Origin: G963666535 sp963666535
GTDB lineage: Bacteria; Bacillota; Clostridia; Oscillospirales; Oscillospiraceae
Length of the DNA: 64,000 bases
Reading direction: 5' to 3'
NCBI GenBank assembly: GCA_963666535.1
Contig: OY762913.1
Coordinates: forward strand, 682,001-746,000
Shown here: positions 25,801 through 33,081 of the stretch, in pieces
Numbering within the stretch: position 1 is the first letter of the stretch
Layout of the letters: each line of letters starts with the position of its first letter
Notes under the pieces: generated by a model
The model's input: only the letters and a program-made list of their open reading frames with translations
The model's database searches: none
What the model was told of the DNA's origin: nothing
Translations under genes and position numbers: made by a program

Positions 25801-26526
25801 GCAGGCATTGAGCCGGAAATCCTGGTGGTAAGGAATCTCACCGGTGAGCTGCTGGGACAATCCGCCCAAGCGCTGGAGCAGGCGATTCGCCGCAGTCAGA
25901 TGATCGTAATGCCCGGCGGTTTTTCCGGCGGTGATGAGCCGGACGGCTCCGGCAAGTTCATCGCGTCCTTCTTCCGCAACCCCCGCATCACCGACGCGGT
26001 ACACGAACTGCTGAAGAACCGGGATGGCTTGATTTTGGGTATCTGCAATGGCTTTCAGGCCCTGATCAAGCTGGGCCTTGTGCCCTATGGCGAAATCAGG
26101 CCCATGGACGACAGCTGCCCCACCTTGACCTATAACCTGATCGGTCGGCACCAAAGCCGCTATGTCACCACGAAGGTGACCTCCGTGCAGTCGCCCTGGA
26201 TGCTGAACTCCCAGGTGGGAGACCTTCACACCATTCCCATCTCCCATGGCGAGGGCCGGTTCGTGGCGTCCCCCGAGATGATAAAGCAGCTGATCCAAAA
26301 TGGACAGATTGCCACCCGCTACGTGGATCTAAGCGGAAACCCGTCTATGGAGATCACGGCCAATCCCAACGGGTCTGTGGAGGCGGTGGAGGGCATCTGT
26401 TCTCCCGACGGCCGTGTATATGGAAAAATGGGCCATAGTGAGCGGCGGGGCGAGAATGTTGCAAAAAACATTCCCGGCGATCTGCATCAGCCGCTGTTTG
26501 AAAGCGGCGCGCTTTATTTCAAATAA
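22819..26526 (+). CDS. purL: Phosphoribosylformylglycinamidine synthase, single chain
   Basis: 1235 residues: the fused large form with an N-terminal PurS-like part, two AIR-synthase-like halves and a C-terminal glutaminase. It makes FGAM from FGAR, glutamine and ATP in purine synthesis. Motifs include DTYWSDHCRHTTFSTHI, FKNETHNHPTEIEPFGGAAT, GGKDSMSGSF, and the glutaminase pieces PVFPGTNCEYD, GGFSGGDEPDGSG, the nucleophile segment LGICNGFQALI and SHGEGRF. The true start is the ATG overlapping the upstream stop codon. No other pur genes are in the window. Confidence 0.96.
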   Translation: MNQVFRCYVEKKEGFRVEADREYRELTEQLGIGSLTWLRVFNRYDADHIERAVYEAARTTVFSEPQCDHFYEEALPQLGACTLLAVEPLPGQYDQRADSCAQCIQLLAGGERPIVAAAKVYAFGGAITQAEREKIAAYLINPVESREASMDKPETLEHTYEVPDRVASIAGFVEKSEQELGAMVADYGLAMDLGDLKFLQAYFKQEEKRDPTVTELRLVDTYWSDHCRHTTFSTHIDRAEIDDPEVQKAYDAYLAARVEVYGEEKAAKRPQTLMDIATIAVKTLKKRGLLQNLDESEEINACSIHVTATVDGEEQDWLLMFKNETHNHPTEIEPFGGAATCIGGAIRDPLSGRAYVYQAMRLTGCGDPRVPIDQTLEGKLPQRKLATTAAAGYSSYGNQIGLATGIVREVYHPGYVAKHMEVGAVVGAAPASNVVRVVPAPGDKVILLGGRTGRDGIGGATGSSKSHNKASLATMASEVQKGNAPEERKIQRLFRNADVTRMIKRCNDFGAGGVSVAIGELADGLEINLDAVRKKYDGLDGTELAISESQERMAVVVEAKDAARFIQAAETENLEAYEVAVVTERPRLVLSWNGMKIADLSRAFLDSNGADKHTAVAVPVLPVEKTPGVDDVQARLRTIVSDINLASQRGLGERFDSSIGAASVLMPYGGKYQLTPTQVMAALLPVNPGQETDLCSVMANGFDPYRSAENPFHGAAGAVVESVAKLVAAGCNPREAYLSLQEYFEKLRDEPKRWGKPFAALLGAFTAQMSLEVGAIGGKDSMSGSFLNMDVPPTLISFAIAPAKAQDILSPEFKAAGHPVYLFQAPKGDYAGTRSVWEAFHTLAQGGKVLSAWAVGVGGIAEGLIKMSFGNGLGFVGDAALTEKLLFDSTFGTIIAECDQPITGGVKIGETTAQERLAVCGVTAELAELRGLWETALEEVYPTHASEKTEKLTDISWGKRSSAAPAVKTARPRAVIPVFPGTNCEYDTARACLRAGIEPEILVVRNLTGELLGQSAQALEQAIRRSQMIVMPGGFSGGDEPDGSGKFIASFFRNPRITDAVHELLKNRDGLILGICNGFQALIKLGLVPYGEIRPMDDSCPTLTYNLIGRHQSRYVTTKVTSVQSPWMLNSQVGDLHTIPISHGEGRFVASPEMIKQLIQNGQIATRYVDLSGNPSMEITANPNGSVEAVEGICSPDGRVYGKMGHSERRGENVAKNIPGDLHQPLFESGALYFK

Positions 26527-26544
26527 GCAGACATAAATACAACA

Positions 26545-26577
26545 TCTTGTTCCCACGGGGCTCCATGGGGACAAGAT
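26545..26577 (+). terminator. Possible purL terminator
   Basis: CATCTTGTTCCC pairs with GGGACAAGATG around a loop near the end of purL. No T-run follows, so termination would be weak or factor-dependent. Confidence 0.45.
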
Positions 26578-26629
26578 GGTTGCCTTGGGCAGAACGGGGC
26601 GGGATACACCAAGTTCTGTGAAAATGAGG

Positions 26630-26658
26630 TTGACATTGCGGAGAAAATCGGATATACT
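26630..26658 (+). promoter_or_regulatory. tRNA operon promoter
   Basis: TTGACA (26630-26635), a 17-base spacer, and TATACT (26653-26658), 31 bases before the first tRNA. Confidence 0.88.
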
Positions 26659-26689
26659 ATCTCTTGCCCTGTTTTAAGCAGAGAGCTAT

Positions 26690-26766
26690 GGCGGCATAGC
26701 TCAGTTGGCTAGAGCATGCGGTTCATACCCGCAGTGTCCCCGGTTCGAATCCAGGTGCCGCTACCA
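26690..26766 (+). tRNA. tRNA-Met (CAT), elongator type
   Basis: 77 bases including an encoded CCA. The acceptor GGCGGCA pairs with TGCCGCT (one G-T pair), the anticodon loop is TTCATAC, and the T-loop is GGTTCGAATCC. A paired G1-U72 end and no GGG run in the anticodon stem argue against the initiator. A CAT anticodon could also be the lysidine-modified tRNA-Ile, but the acceptor resembles elongator Met. Confidence 0.95.
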
Positions 26767-26851
26767 TGTTCCGAAGAGGCGAATTTCGCCTCTTCGGAAC
26801 CGAAAATAATGACACCCGATGGCGTGAAAGACCATGCGCCCGGGACAAAAT

Positions 26852-26926
26852 GGCCCGGTGGTCAAGCGGTTAAGACACCGCCCTTTCACGGCGGTAACAC
26901 GGGTTCGATTCCCGTCCGGGTCACCA
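26852..26926 (+). tRNA. tRNA-Glu (TTC)
   Basis: 75 bases with CCA. Acceptor GGCCCGG pairs with CCGGGTC, the anticodon stem-loop is CCGCCCTTTCACGGCGG, and the T-arm is GGGTTCGATTCCC. Confidence 0.96.
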
Positions 26927-26938
26927 TTTATGTCACAC

Positions 26939-27015
26939 GGAGGCTTAGCTCAGCTGGTTAGAGCGCCTGCTTCACACGCAGGAGGTCGATGGTTCGAGTC
27001 CATTAGTCTCCACCA
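26939..27015 (+). tRNA. tRNA-Val (CAC)
   Basis: 77 bases with CCA. Acceptor GGAGGCT pairs with AGTCTCC, the anticodon stem-loop CCTGCTTCACACGCAGG gives CAC, which reads GUG. Confidence 0.95.
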
Positions 27016-27022
27016 AACCAAC

Positions 27023-27070
27023 AAAATCCGAACCTTTTTCCAATTGGAGAGGGGTTCGGATTTGTTTTTT
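27023..27070 (+). terminator. tRNA operon terminator
   Basis: AAATCCGAACC pairs with GGTTCGGATTT, followed by GTTTTTTATTT. Confidence 0.9.
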
Positions 27071-27090
27071 ATTTGCATGCCTGAAATCGT

Positions 27091-27146
27091 AACAACTGAC
27101 AAGGGAAAGTGACTCAATTGGGGCTGCCTTCCCTTGTTGTTTTTTG
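27091..27146 (+). terminator. Second terminator-like hairpin
   Basis: CAAGGGAA (from 27100) pairs with TTCCCTTG (to 27136), extended weakly by AACAAC/GTTGTT, then TTTTTT. It backs up the tRNA terminator. Confidence 0.75.
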
Positions 27147-27221
27147 GAAGCTTTTCTGATATATTGTAGTAATTATAAGCACAGAATCATTGACCGCAAG
27201 GGTTTCGGCTTGAACGGGTTA

Positions 27222-27362
27222 TCAATCATCGCTTGAATTAACACGAATTTTATCTAAAACCAACGCACGTTGTCTAGCCCAACCACAATATTTATGAGCT
27301 TTACCTCCATTGTCTACGTTCCATGGCATATAGTTGAGGAAACAGATTGCATGTGTACTCAT
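27222..27362 (-). pseudogene. C-terminal fragment of an unknown protein
   Basis: A 46-codon frame on the minus strand with protein-like composition: it reads from MSTHAICFLNYMPWNVDNGG to RALVLDKIRVNSSDD and stop. The frame continues a few codons upstream (KFRDFLTCSV) before an in-frame stop, and no ribosome-binding site precedes the ATG. I read it as the surviving end of a larger gene in the 400-base gap between the tRNAs and the PNPOx gene. The family is not recognised. Confidence 0.35.
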
Positions 27363-27517
27363 GACAGAGCAGGTTAGAAAATCTCGGAATTTAATCTACT
27401 AAATTTTTCAGCTACAGCAAATGGTGAAGAAGATACCTTTTGCAGGTATACTAATTGCTAGTCGATATTATAATTTCAAGTGAAAACTTGGCGTAATAGT
27501 ATAAGGGGTGCAATTTT

Positions 27518-28054
27518 ATGGACTATAAGAAAGCGGCTTCCTATTGGATGGAAAAGGACGAAAAGGCAGTCCGAATGGAGCGTGACGTACTATTAATACA
27601 GATAGAAAAGTTTATCATGGCTCATAACACTTGCTCCTTGGCTACTGGATACGGTGATTTTGTCCGCTGTACTCCCATCGAATACAATTATAAAGAAGGG
27701 AGATTCTGGTTGCTTTCTGAGGGCGGGCTTAAGTTCCGTGGGTTGGAGTGCAACAAAAACGTCTGCCTTGCCATTTACGACAGCTATAGCCGCTTTAGTC
27801 AGTTGGGCGGGATGCAGATCTCCGGTACTGCAGAGCTTGTGGAGCCGTGGACGGGTGAATATATGGACTTGTTGGCGTTCAAGAATATTTCTGCCGAGAA
27901 TCTGAAAAAAATGCCAACCGCATTGTACCTCATTAAAGTTACGCCAACTCGTATTGACTTTCTGTCTTCGGAGTTCAAAAAAATGGGCTTTGATTCACGG
28001 CAACATGTATGCTTACTCAATAGAAATGTTAATGATGTGACTTCGCTGGGCTAA
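27518..28054 (+). CDS. Pyridoxamine 5'-phosphate oxidase-like flavoprotein
   Basis: 178 residues with the split-barrel pattern of PNPOx-like proteins: NTCSLATGYGDFVRCTPIEY, then FWLLSEGGLKFRGLECNKN and VCLAIYDSYSRFSQLGGMQI. Most stand-alone members bind FMN or F420/haem and reduce small molecules. The gene lies beside two more flavin-type genes (28106 and 28920). AAGGGGTG lies upstream of the ATG. AT-richer than the purL side. Confidence 0.8.
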   Translation: MDYKKAASYWMEKDEKAVRMERDVLLIQIEKFIMAHNTCSLATGYGDFVRCTPIEYNYKEGRFWLLSEGGLKFRGLECNKNVCLAIYDSYSRFSQLGGMQISGTAELVEPWTGEYMDLLAFKNISAENLKKMPTALYLIKVTPTRIDFLSSEFKKMGFDSRQHVCLLNRNVNDVTSLG

Positions 28055-28105
28055 CTGCACATTGGCTGGCAGCGCATAGTTTATGAAAGATTAGAGGTGA
28101 AATTT

Positions 28106-28849
28106 GTGAAAAAAGTGATTGCATTACATGCAAGCAGGCGAAAAATGAATACTTACAGATTGCTGGTACAAATACAACAGAAGTTGGCCCAAAATGATGT
28201 TGAAATGGAAATCCTTTCGCTTTATGACTACAATATTCAAGATTGCCTTGGGTGTGAAAAATGTATTATGCAAGGCGGCTGCGTGCATCACGATGATGTG
28301 GAAGTGCTTATGAACAAAATGGAAGATTCCGATGGAATTATTCTAAGTTCACCGGTCTATCTACAGCAGGTTTCCGGAAAGCTAAAGGACTTTATCGACC
28401 GAACATGCAAGTGGTATCATCGTCCAGTGTTGTATGGAAAGCCAGTTCTTTGCGTAGCAACCACAAAAGGGTCCGGCTTGAAATCAACACTTTCATATCT
28501 TAGGAGCGTTGCGGTTCAGTGGGGAGCAATGCCAATTGGCAGCATTGGTAGAACCATTCGGAGCATCAAATCTCCAGTTACAGATAAAGAATTATCAGCA
28601 TTTATCAAACTTTTACAAGCCCCCCAAAGCTATCGGCCGACATTAAACAGTCTCATAAATTTTGAAACACAAAAAGCACTGGCAAAATATCTGAATGGAC
28701 TTGATACGTGTTATTGGAACGAGCGGGGTTGGGACACAAAACCATACTATTTTAGCTGCAGCCCCAATAGATCAGCATGTATTATTTCCAAGGTGTTTGG
28801 TATCATTCTGCAGTGTGGAATGGCTCATGGCCAAAATAAAACCAACTAA
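28106..28849 (+). CDS. Flavodoxin-like NAD(P)H-dependent FMN reductase
   Basis: 247 residues from GTG at 28106 (AGAGGTG six bases upstream). The N-terminal half is flavodoxin-like (VIALHASRRKMNTYRLL, a CLGCEKCIMQGGCVHHDD cysteine segment, and GIILSSPVYLQQVSGKLKDF, the FMN-binding loop). Such iron-sulfur-flavoprotein or quinone-reductase relatives transfer electrons from NAD(P)H to FMN; the CxxC cysteines may hold a cluster or be redox active. The C-terminal 80 residues are less conserved and end with hydrophobic and cysteine residues. Confidence 0.8.
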   Translation: MKKVIALHASRRKMNTYRLLVQIQQKLAQNDVEMEILSLYDYNIQDCLGCEKCIMQGGCVHHDDVEVLMNKMEDSDGIILSSPVYLQQVSGKLKDFIDRTCKWYHRPVLYGKPVLCVATTKGSGLKSTLSYLRSVAVQWGAMPIGSIGRTIRSIKSPVTDKELSAFIKLLQAPQSYRPTLNSLINFETQKALAKYLNGLDTCYWNERGWDTKPYYFSCSPNRSACIISKVFGIILQCGMAHGQNKTN

Positions 28850-28874
28850 CCGCCGTAACCTATGGTTACACTAT

Positions 28875-28916
28875 AAAAATAAGACACTCTACTTTTAGTT
28901 AGAGTGTCTTATTTTT
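28875..28916. terminator. Convergent terminator
   Basis: AAAAATAAGACACTCTA pairs with TAGAGTGTCTTATTTTT; symmetric A- and T-runs let it end both converging flavoprotein genes. Confidence 0.9.
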
Positions 28917-28919
28917 CAT

Positions 28920-29564
28920 CTAAGATAGTTTTTCAACTATCTGTGGTATTTTATCTGTGGCATTTTTTATGGCGCTTTGACGTTCTTCTTCTGTTGTACC
29001 CGTTCCGTCTACCAACAATTCATCAAAGGTGTTGATGCCAATAAATTTCATGATTTCATGAACATAGTTTAACCCTTTGGAAAGGGCCGGCTTTAGCAAC
29101 CAGGGTATGCTGGCGCCGGAAGACTGAACATAAATAAATGTTCTATGCTTATCATTCAAAAGGCCATGAGGTTTGTTATTTTCAAAAGCAATTGTTTTTC
29201 CAGCCTGGATAATACAATCCAAATATTCCTTTACAGGCGCAGGGAATGATAAGCTCCACATTGGAGCTGCCAAAACATATATATCGGCTTCCTTAAACTG
29301 ATCACAGAGGTGTTCAATTTTAGAAACTTCTATTTGTTCCTCTGCACTCAGCTTGTTTCTAGCCGCTGAACTAACAATTGCGCTTCTGCTTTCAAAGTAA
29401 CAGCCTTTTAACTGCGGGATATGTGCCTCATATAGGTTTAATTCCTCCAGTTCCGCATCTGGTACTGTTTTCAGAATTGTATTGACTAATCTTCTGCTTA
29501 CCGTCCTACTTGAGGACTGTTCCTCATCCTTTGAGTTTGCAATAATATAAAGCAATTTTTTCAT
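28920..29564 (-). CDS. FMN-dependent NADH azoreductase / NAD(P)H quinone reductase
   Basis: 214 residues from the ATG at 29564, which has AAGGGAG upstream. The flavodoxin-2 fold is visible: MKKLLYIIANSKDEEQSSSR (phosphate-binding loop), then AAPMWSLSFPAPVKEYLDCI and YVQSSGASIPW. AzoR-type enzymes reduce quinones and azo compounds with NADH in the cytosol. It converges with the FMN reductase gene across a shared terminator. Confidence 0.85.
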   Translation of the reverse strand: MKKLLYIIANSKDEEQSSSRTVSRRLVNTILKTVPDAELEELNLYEAHIPQLKGCYFESRSAIVSSAARNKLSAEEQIEVSKIEHLCDQFKEADIYVLAAPMWSLSFPAPVKEYLDCIIQAGKTIAFENNKPHGLLNDKHRTFIYVQSSGASIPWLLKPALSKGLNYVHEIMKFIGINTFDELLVDGTGTTEEERQSAIKNATDKIPQIVEKLS

Positions 29565-30005
29565 ACGGTTCTCCCTTAATCTTAAAATCGTTTCGCGTAA
29601 TAATGCATTATAAAAAGGCATGTGGCAAAAGAAATACTTTCATATTGTCAAGATTCGAATTTGTTGTATACGATTCAATTTAGTATTTCCATCGCTGGGT
29701 AACTTTATTCATTTCCTGGCGTTTCAAAAGACTGAGATAATGAACAACTATAATGACGCGTTTTCAGCTGGATTGTGAGTGGCGATGACGCCGCGTAAAA
29801 TATAGTATCTTATCGTGAAGTAAAACCGGGTTGCCCCTTGCCGGTGTTGATATCAAATAATTGCGGCAAAATAATGATGGAAAAAAGGCTAAAACTGTTT
29901 ATAATGAAAAGAGTAACACCCGCGGCGATCAAAGAGCAGGCGAAGACAACGCCTTGCAAACAGCGCAAAGACCAACGCGGTTCAGGGAGATAGGGAGGAA
30001 ACAAT
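29565..30005. other. 440-base intergenic region
   Basis: Low-complexity AT-rich start, then neutral composition. I see no RNA gene and no clear promoter; only the ribosome-binding site GGGAGG of the next gene, just before 30006, is evident. Confidence 0.5.
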
Positions 30006-30938
30006 TTGAACAGAACTGTAACGATATTGCTGACCACGGCCGTATTGGCCGCAACCATGTGCGGGTGCGCGGCCAAGGCAGAAGACAAACCTTCGTCGTG
30101 GACCATTGACTTCGACGGGAATGCAACAACGGGCTATAGCTGGGAATCCGAAATTGCGGATGAGGCTGTCCTTACCCAAACAAGTGCGGAGTATGTTGAC
30201 GGAAACTCCGATGGAGCCGTTGGGGCGGGTGGTGTGTTTCGATTTACCTTCGATGCGGCTGGCCCGGGTACGACTACGGTGACCTTCTCTTACGCGCGTT
30301 CTTGGGAAACGGTTGCACCGCTGATTACTGCCGTTTACGAAGTGACCGCAGATGAAAAATTGACGATTACAGCAAAACAGATTTCATATACCGAAAACAA
30401 AGGAACTGCGGGAAGCGGCACAGGCCGGCCGACCAACGACGAGACGCTGCTGCAAACCGCAAACGACGTTGCAGCGGCCATGAAAGCCCAAGACTTCTCT
30501 GCGCTGGCAGATTACGTTCATCCGGAAAAAGGCGTCACATTTACCCCGTATTCGGCGGTGAATTTTGAGACGGACCGAATGGTGGCGAGGGCAGACGTGG
30601 AGCACTTCCTTTCTGACGATGAAGAGCATCACTGGGGGGCCTATGATGGCAGCGGAGAGGCCATGGAGCTAACGAATCAGGCGTATTGGGACGCATTTGT
30701 CTGGAATACCGACTATTCGCAGGCGGACCAAATCAGTGCAAATGAAATCGTTCAAACCGGCAACTCAATGGAGAATTTACAAGAGGCCTATCCGGACGCC
30801 GTATTTGTGGACTATCATTTTGACCAGTTAGACCCGCAGTATGAAGGAATGGACTGGTGTTCCCTTAAACTGGTGTTTGAAGAATATGACGGCGGGTTGT
30901 ATCTTGTGGGGGTTGTTCATGGGCAGTGGACAATTTAG
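30006..30938 (+). CDS. Lipoprotein with chagasin-like (I42) protease-inhibitor domain
   Basis: 310 residues from TTG (GGGAGG upstream). A lipobox ends at Cys21. Residues 30-120 match the three loops of chagasin-family inhibitors of papain-like proteases: NATTGYSWE near 39 (NxTxG), GAGGVFRF near 73 (GxG) and YARSWE near 96 in place of the RPW/F loop. The second half (from about 140) resembles no family I can name; it has an amphipathic NTF2-like look (LLQTANDVAAAMKAQDFSAL). Probably tethered outside the membrane and blocks cysteine proteases, its own or a host's; this is inference from motif match. Confidence 0.72.
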   Translation: MNRTVTILLTTAVLAATMCGCAAKAEDKPSSWTIDFDGNATTGYSWESEIADEAVLTQTSAEYVDGNSDGAVGAGGVFRFTFDAAGPGTTTVTFSYARSWETVAPLITAVYEVTADEKLTITAKQISYTENKGTAGSGTGRPTNDETLLQTANDVAAAMKAQDFSALADYVHPEKGVTFTPYSAVNFETDRMVARADVEHFLSDDEEHHWGAYDGSGEAMELTNQAYWDAFVWNTDYSQADQISANEIVQTGNSMENLQEAYPDAVFVDYHFDQLDPQYEGMDWCSLKLVFEEYDGGLYLVGVVHGQWTI

Positions 30939-30984
30939 AAAGCAGCACCCAGGCACCCAGCAGACAGAATAGAGGATTGACGTC

Positions 30985-31170
30985 ATGAAAGACACATTAT
31001 CGCGATATACGCTCAGAATTAGCCCCATCATGCTCCACAAGTTGGGCTTTATCCCAGAGTTCGAAGGCCGAACCAAAAATAGAGAATTGGAACAGCTGAT
31101 TAAAAGGCACATTGCCGATTTCGAACAGGAACATGGAACGATAGAGTGGCGTCAAAAAGAACCGAAGTGA
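30985..31170 (+). CDS. Small ribbon-helix-helix-like protein
   Basis: 61 residues. RYTLRISPIMLHKLGFIPEF would be the strand and first helix, and GRTKNRELEQLIKRHIADFE the second helix of an Arc/MetJ-type fold. GAGG lies upstream of the ATG. It follows the chagasin-type gene by 46 bases and may be cotranscribed. DNA binding is inferred from the pattern only. Confidence 0.6.
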   Translation: MKDTLSRYTLRISPIMLHKLGFIPEFEGRTKNRELEQLIKRHIADFEQEHGTIEWRQKEPK

Positions 31171-31190
31171 ACGGACGCCCGGAGAAATAA

Positions 31191-31226
31191 AAAAGAAGCC
31201 GATTGCATTGCAATCGGCTTCTTTTC
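31191..31226 (+). terminator. Terminator
   Basis: AAAAGAAGCCGATTGCA pairs with TTGCAATCGGCTTCTTTT, almost without a loop. It separates the plus-strand genes from the minus-strand tRNA-Gly and works on both strands. Confidence 0.9.
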
Positions 31227-31234
31227 CTAAAAAC

Positions 31235-31310
31235 TGGAGCGAGTGACGAGGCTCGAACTCGCTACCTCCACCTTGGCAAGGTGGCGCTCTACCAGATGAG
31301 CTACACTCGC
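31235..31310 (-). tRNA. tRNA-Gly (GCC)
   Basis: 76 bases with CCA on the minus strand. Acceptor GCGAGTG pairs with CACTCGC, the anticodon stem-loop CCACCTTGCCAAGGTGG gives GCC, and the T-arm contains GTTCGAGCC. Confidence 0.96.
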
Positions 31311-31348
31311 AGCGACAAATGGTATTATATCTTCTTTTTTTGACAATG

Positions 31349-32446
31349 TCAAGTGGGAAGTTGAGATTCGTTGGGCACGGTTTCTTCGCAGACAGGAACC
31401 GAATCAGCGTCCCAGGAATAGCCGGCATCTGCAAGCTGTGTGTCAGTATAGAATGTGCCGGAGCCTTGACTTGCATCAATATGACGATAGCCCGAAGCGG
31501 TTTGGATGACGTTCCAAAAATGGGTGTCGCCCTCGAAATGACCCTGGGCGATCGTGCAGTTGAGATTCACCAGACCGCACATCAGCTTTACCGCCAGTGC
31601 GAAGCCTTCACTGTTAGCGGTGCCGTCCACCAGTGCGGCATACGTGGTGCCCGGAGCCGTGGTGGAATAGGAGATCTCATCCCGCGTTAAAGCCAGAAGA
31701 CCGTTGATCTGAGCGTCCCCGTCCATACCCAATAGCAGAATACGCAGATCGGCCGCGCGGTTCATCAGTTCCTCGCTTTGCTGGATGAGAGCCGTGGTGT
31801 CGCCCGGATAGGTAAGCAGGATTTCCACAATGCGCTGTTTGCCACTTTCGGGATAAAGGGTTACCTCTGCACTGGGCAGGCCAAAGCCGGCGGCGGGGGT
31901 GTTGTAATACGCCTCTTGGATCAGGTCATAAAGATAGGCCTCGTCCTCGTTAAAACTGCTGATGCGCAGTACAATCTCGCTTTGGAAGGAGGAAAGACCC
32001 GATGCCAGCTCCGCCCGGATGGCACTGGTCCCGGTGGCAAAGCTGATGCTGGAGATCTGTTCCGGTGTGCGGCGATAGGTCAGTTCCAGCTGCGCCTCAT
32101 AATAGGAGACGATGTGGGTGACGCTGTATTTGATGTATTCCACCGCGTAGGCGCCCAGCGGGTCTTCCTGCACCACCTCGAGGCATGCTGTTTCCAGATC
32201 GGCTTCTACATCGCGGTCATAGTCGTAGAGGCGGATGGTGCCTGTTCCCGTACCCTTGGTTACAAAAAAGAGGATGTCGCTGACCAGACTTTGATAATTT
32301 TCGGCCCGAAGGATGGAGGAGTCCTCTTCCGCGTCCGGCGCGGCATCGTGGGCGGTGACGGCTTGATAGCTGCGGTCAAGCATCGAGGTGCAGCCTGTCA
32401 GGATGAGAACCAGTGCCAGCACAAGAGGAAGCATGCGTTTTTTCAT
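31349..32446 (-). CDS. Lipoprotein with inactive-looking transglutaminase-like domain
   Basis: 365 residues. The signal peptide ends LVLILTGC (lipobox Cys19). The C-terminal third has the transglutaminase/protease pattern: AALVDGTANSEGFALAVKLM near 271-289, GDTHFWNVIQ near 307, and GYRHIDAS near 319. These align with the usual Cys, His, Asp triad segments, but the cysteine position holds Ser279 (His309 and Asp324 are kept). It may bind rather than cut or crosslink, perhaps a cell-wall peptide. No partner gene is evident; the LUD gene upstream is only 34 bases away. Confidence 0.75.
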   Translation of the reverse strand: MKKRMLPLVLALVLILTGCTSMLDRSYQAVTAHDAAPDAEEDSSILRAENYQSLVSDILFFVTKGTGTGTIRLYDYDRDVEADLETACLEVVQEDPLGAYAVEYIKYSVTHIVSYYEAQLELTYRRTPEQISSISFATGTSAIRAELASGLSSFQSEIVLRISSFNEDEAYLYDLIQEAYYNTPAAGFGLPSAEVTLYPESGKQRIVEILLTYPGDTTALIQQSEELMNRAADLRILLLGMDGDAQINGLLALTRDEISYSTTAPGTTYAALVDGTANSEGFALAVKLMCGLVNLNCTIAQGHFEGDTHFWNVIQTASGYRHIDASQGSGTFYTDTQLADAGYSWDADSVPVCEETVPNESQLPT

Positions 32447-32479
32447 AGGGCACCTCCTAACGCGTTTCCGGGGGAAGGG

Positions 32480-33073
32480 TCACAGACCCAGTGTCTCGTT
32501 TATAATCACCACTTCCATGTGGTCAATCAGTTTCGGTCTGCCCCGATAGACCAGTAGGGCGCGGCAAATGCACTCCTCGCTATGGCAATTGTAGCACTTG
32601 TCGGCCTTGATGGCGCAGGGGGTGTTCCGTCCCAGCCGCTTGGCGTTTTTAGGCGCCGCGATGTTTCGGGCGCGCCACAGGGCCTGCTCCCAGTCCGGTG
32701 CAATTTTGTTGACGCCGATGACAAAGTAGACCCGTTCATGACCCATTAAGCCGGAAGCCAGGCGGTTACCGGAACCATCGATGTTGATGAGTTCGCCGTT
32801 TTCCGAGACGCCGTTGAGGGAGCATATGTAAACTGCCGCGTCGGCCGCGTCGGTCAGTGCCCCGTTTTCCCAGTGCCAGGTGCAGGCGTTGTGCGTGGAG
32901 AGGGAATCGAACAGGCCAAGCTCCTGCACGGTGACCGAGCCGCCAAAGCCCACGGTTTGACCATCAATTGCTCGGTTGAGGTAAGCGGAGGCTTCCACTC
33001 CTGTCTCAAAGAAGGCAGTTTGAAAGCCCTCCTGTTCCAGGTTACGGCGCAGCTTTTGAATATCGGCCATCAT
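32480..33073 (-). CDS. LUD-domain (lactate-utilisation-like) protein
   Basis: 197 residues. The sequence fits the DUF162/LUD family: LRRNLEQEGFQTAFFETGVE, TVGFGGSVTVQELGLFDSL, VYICSLNGVSENGELINIDG and NRLASGLMGHERVYFVIGVN. The tail CYNCHSEECICRALLVYRG is a cysteine motif typical of the small clostridial branch. LutC/LutB relatives take part in lactate oxidation; this stand-alone form has no proven role. The first of two adjacent ATGs was chosen, with AGAGG upstream. Confidence 0.85.
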   Translation of the reverse strand: MMADIQKLRRNLEQEGFQTAFFETGVEASAYLNRAIDGQTVGFGGSVTVQELGLFDSLSTHNACTWHWENGALTDAADAAVYICSLNGVSENGELINIDGSGNRLASGLMGHERVYFVIGVNKIAPDWEQALWRARNIAAPKNAKRLGRNTPCAIKADKCYNCHSEECICRALLVYRGRPKLIDHMEVVIINETLGL

Positions 33074-33081
33074 CGTCACCT

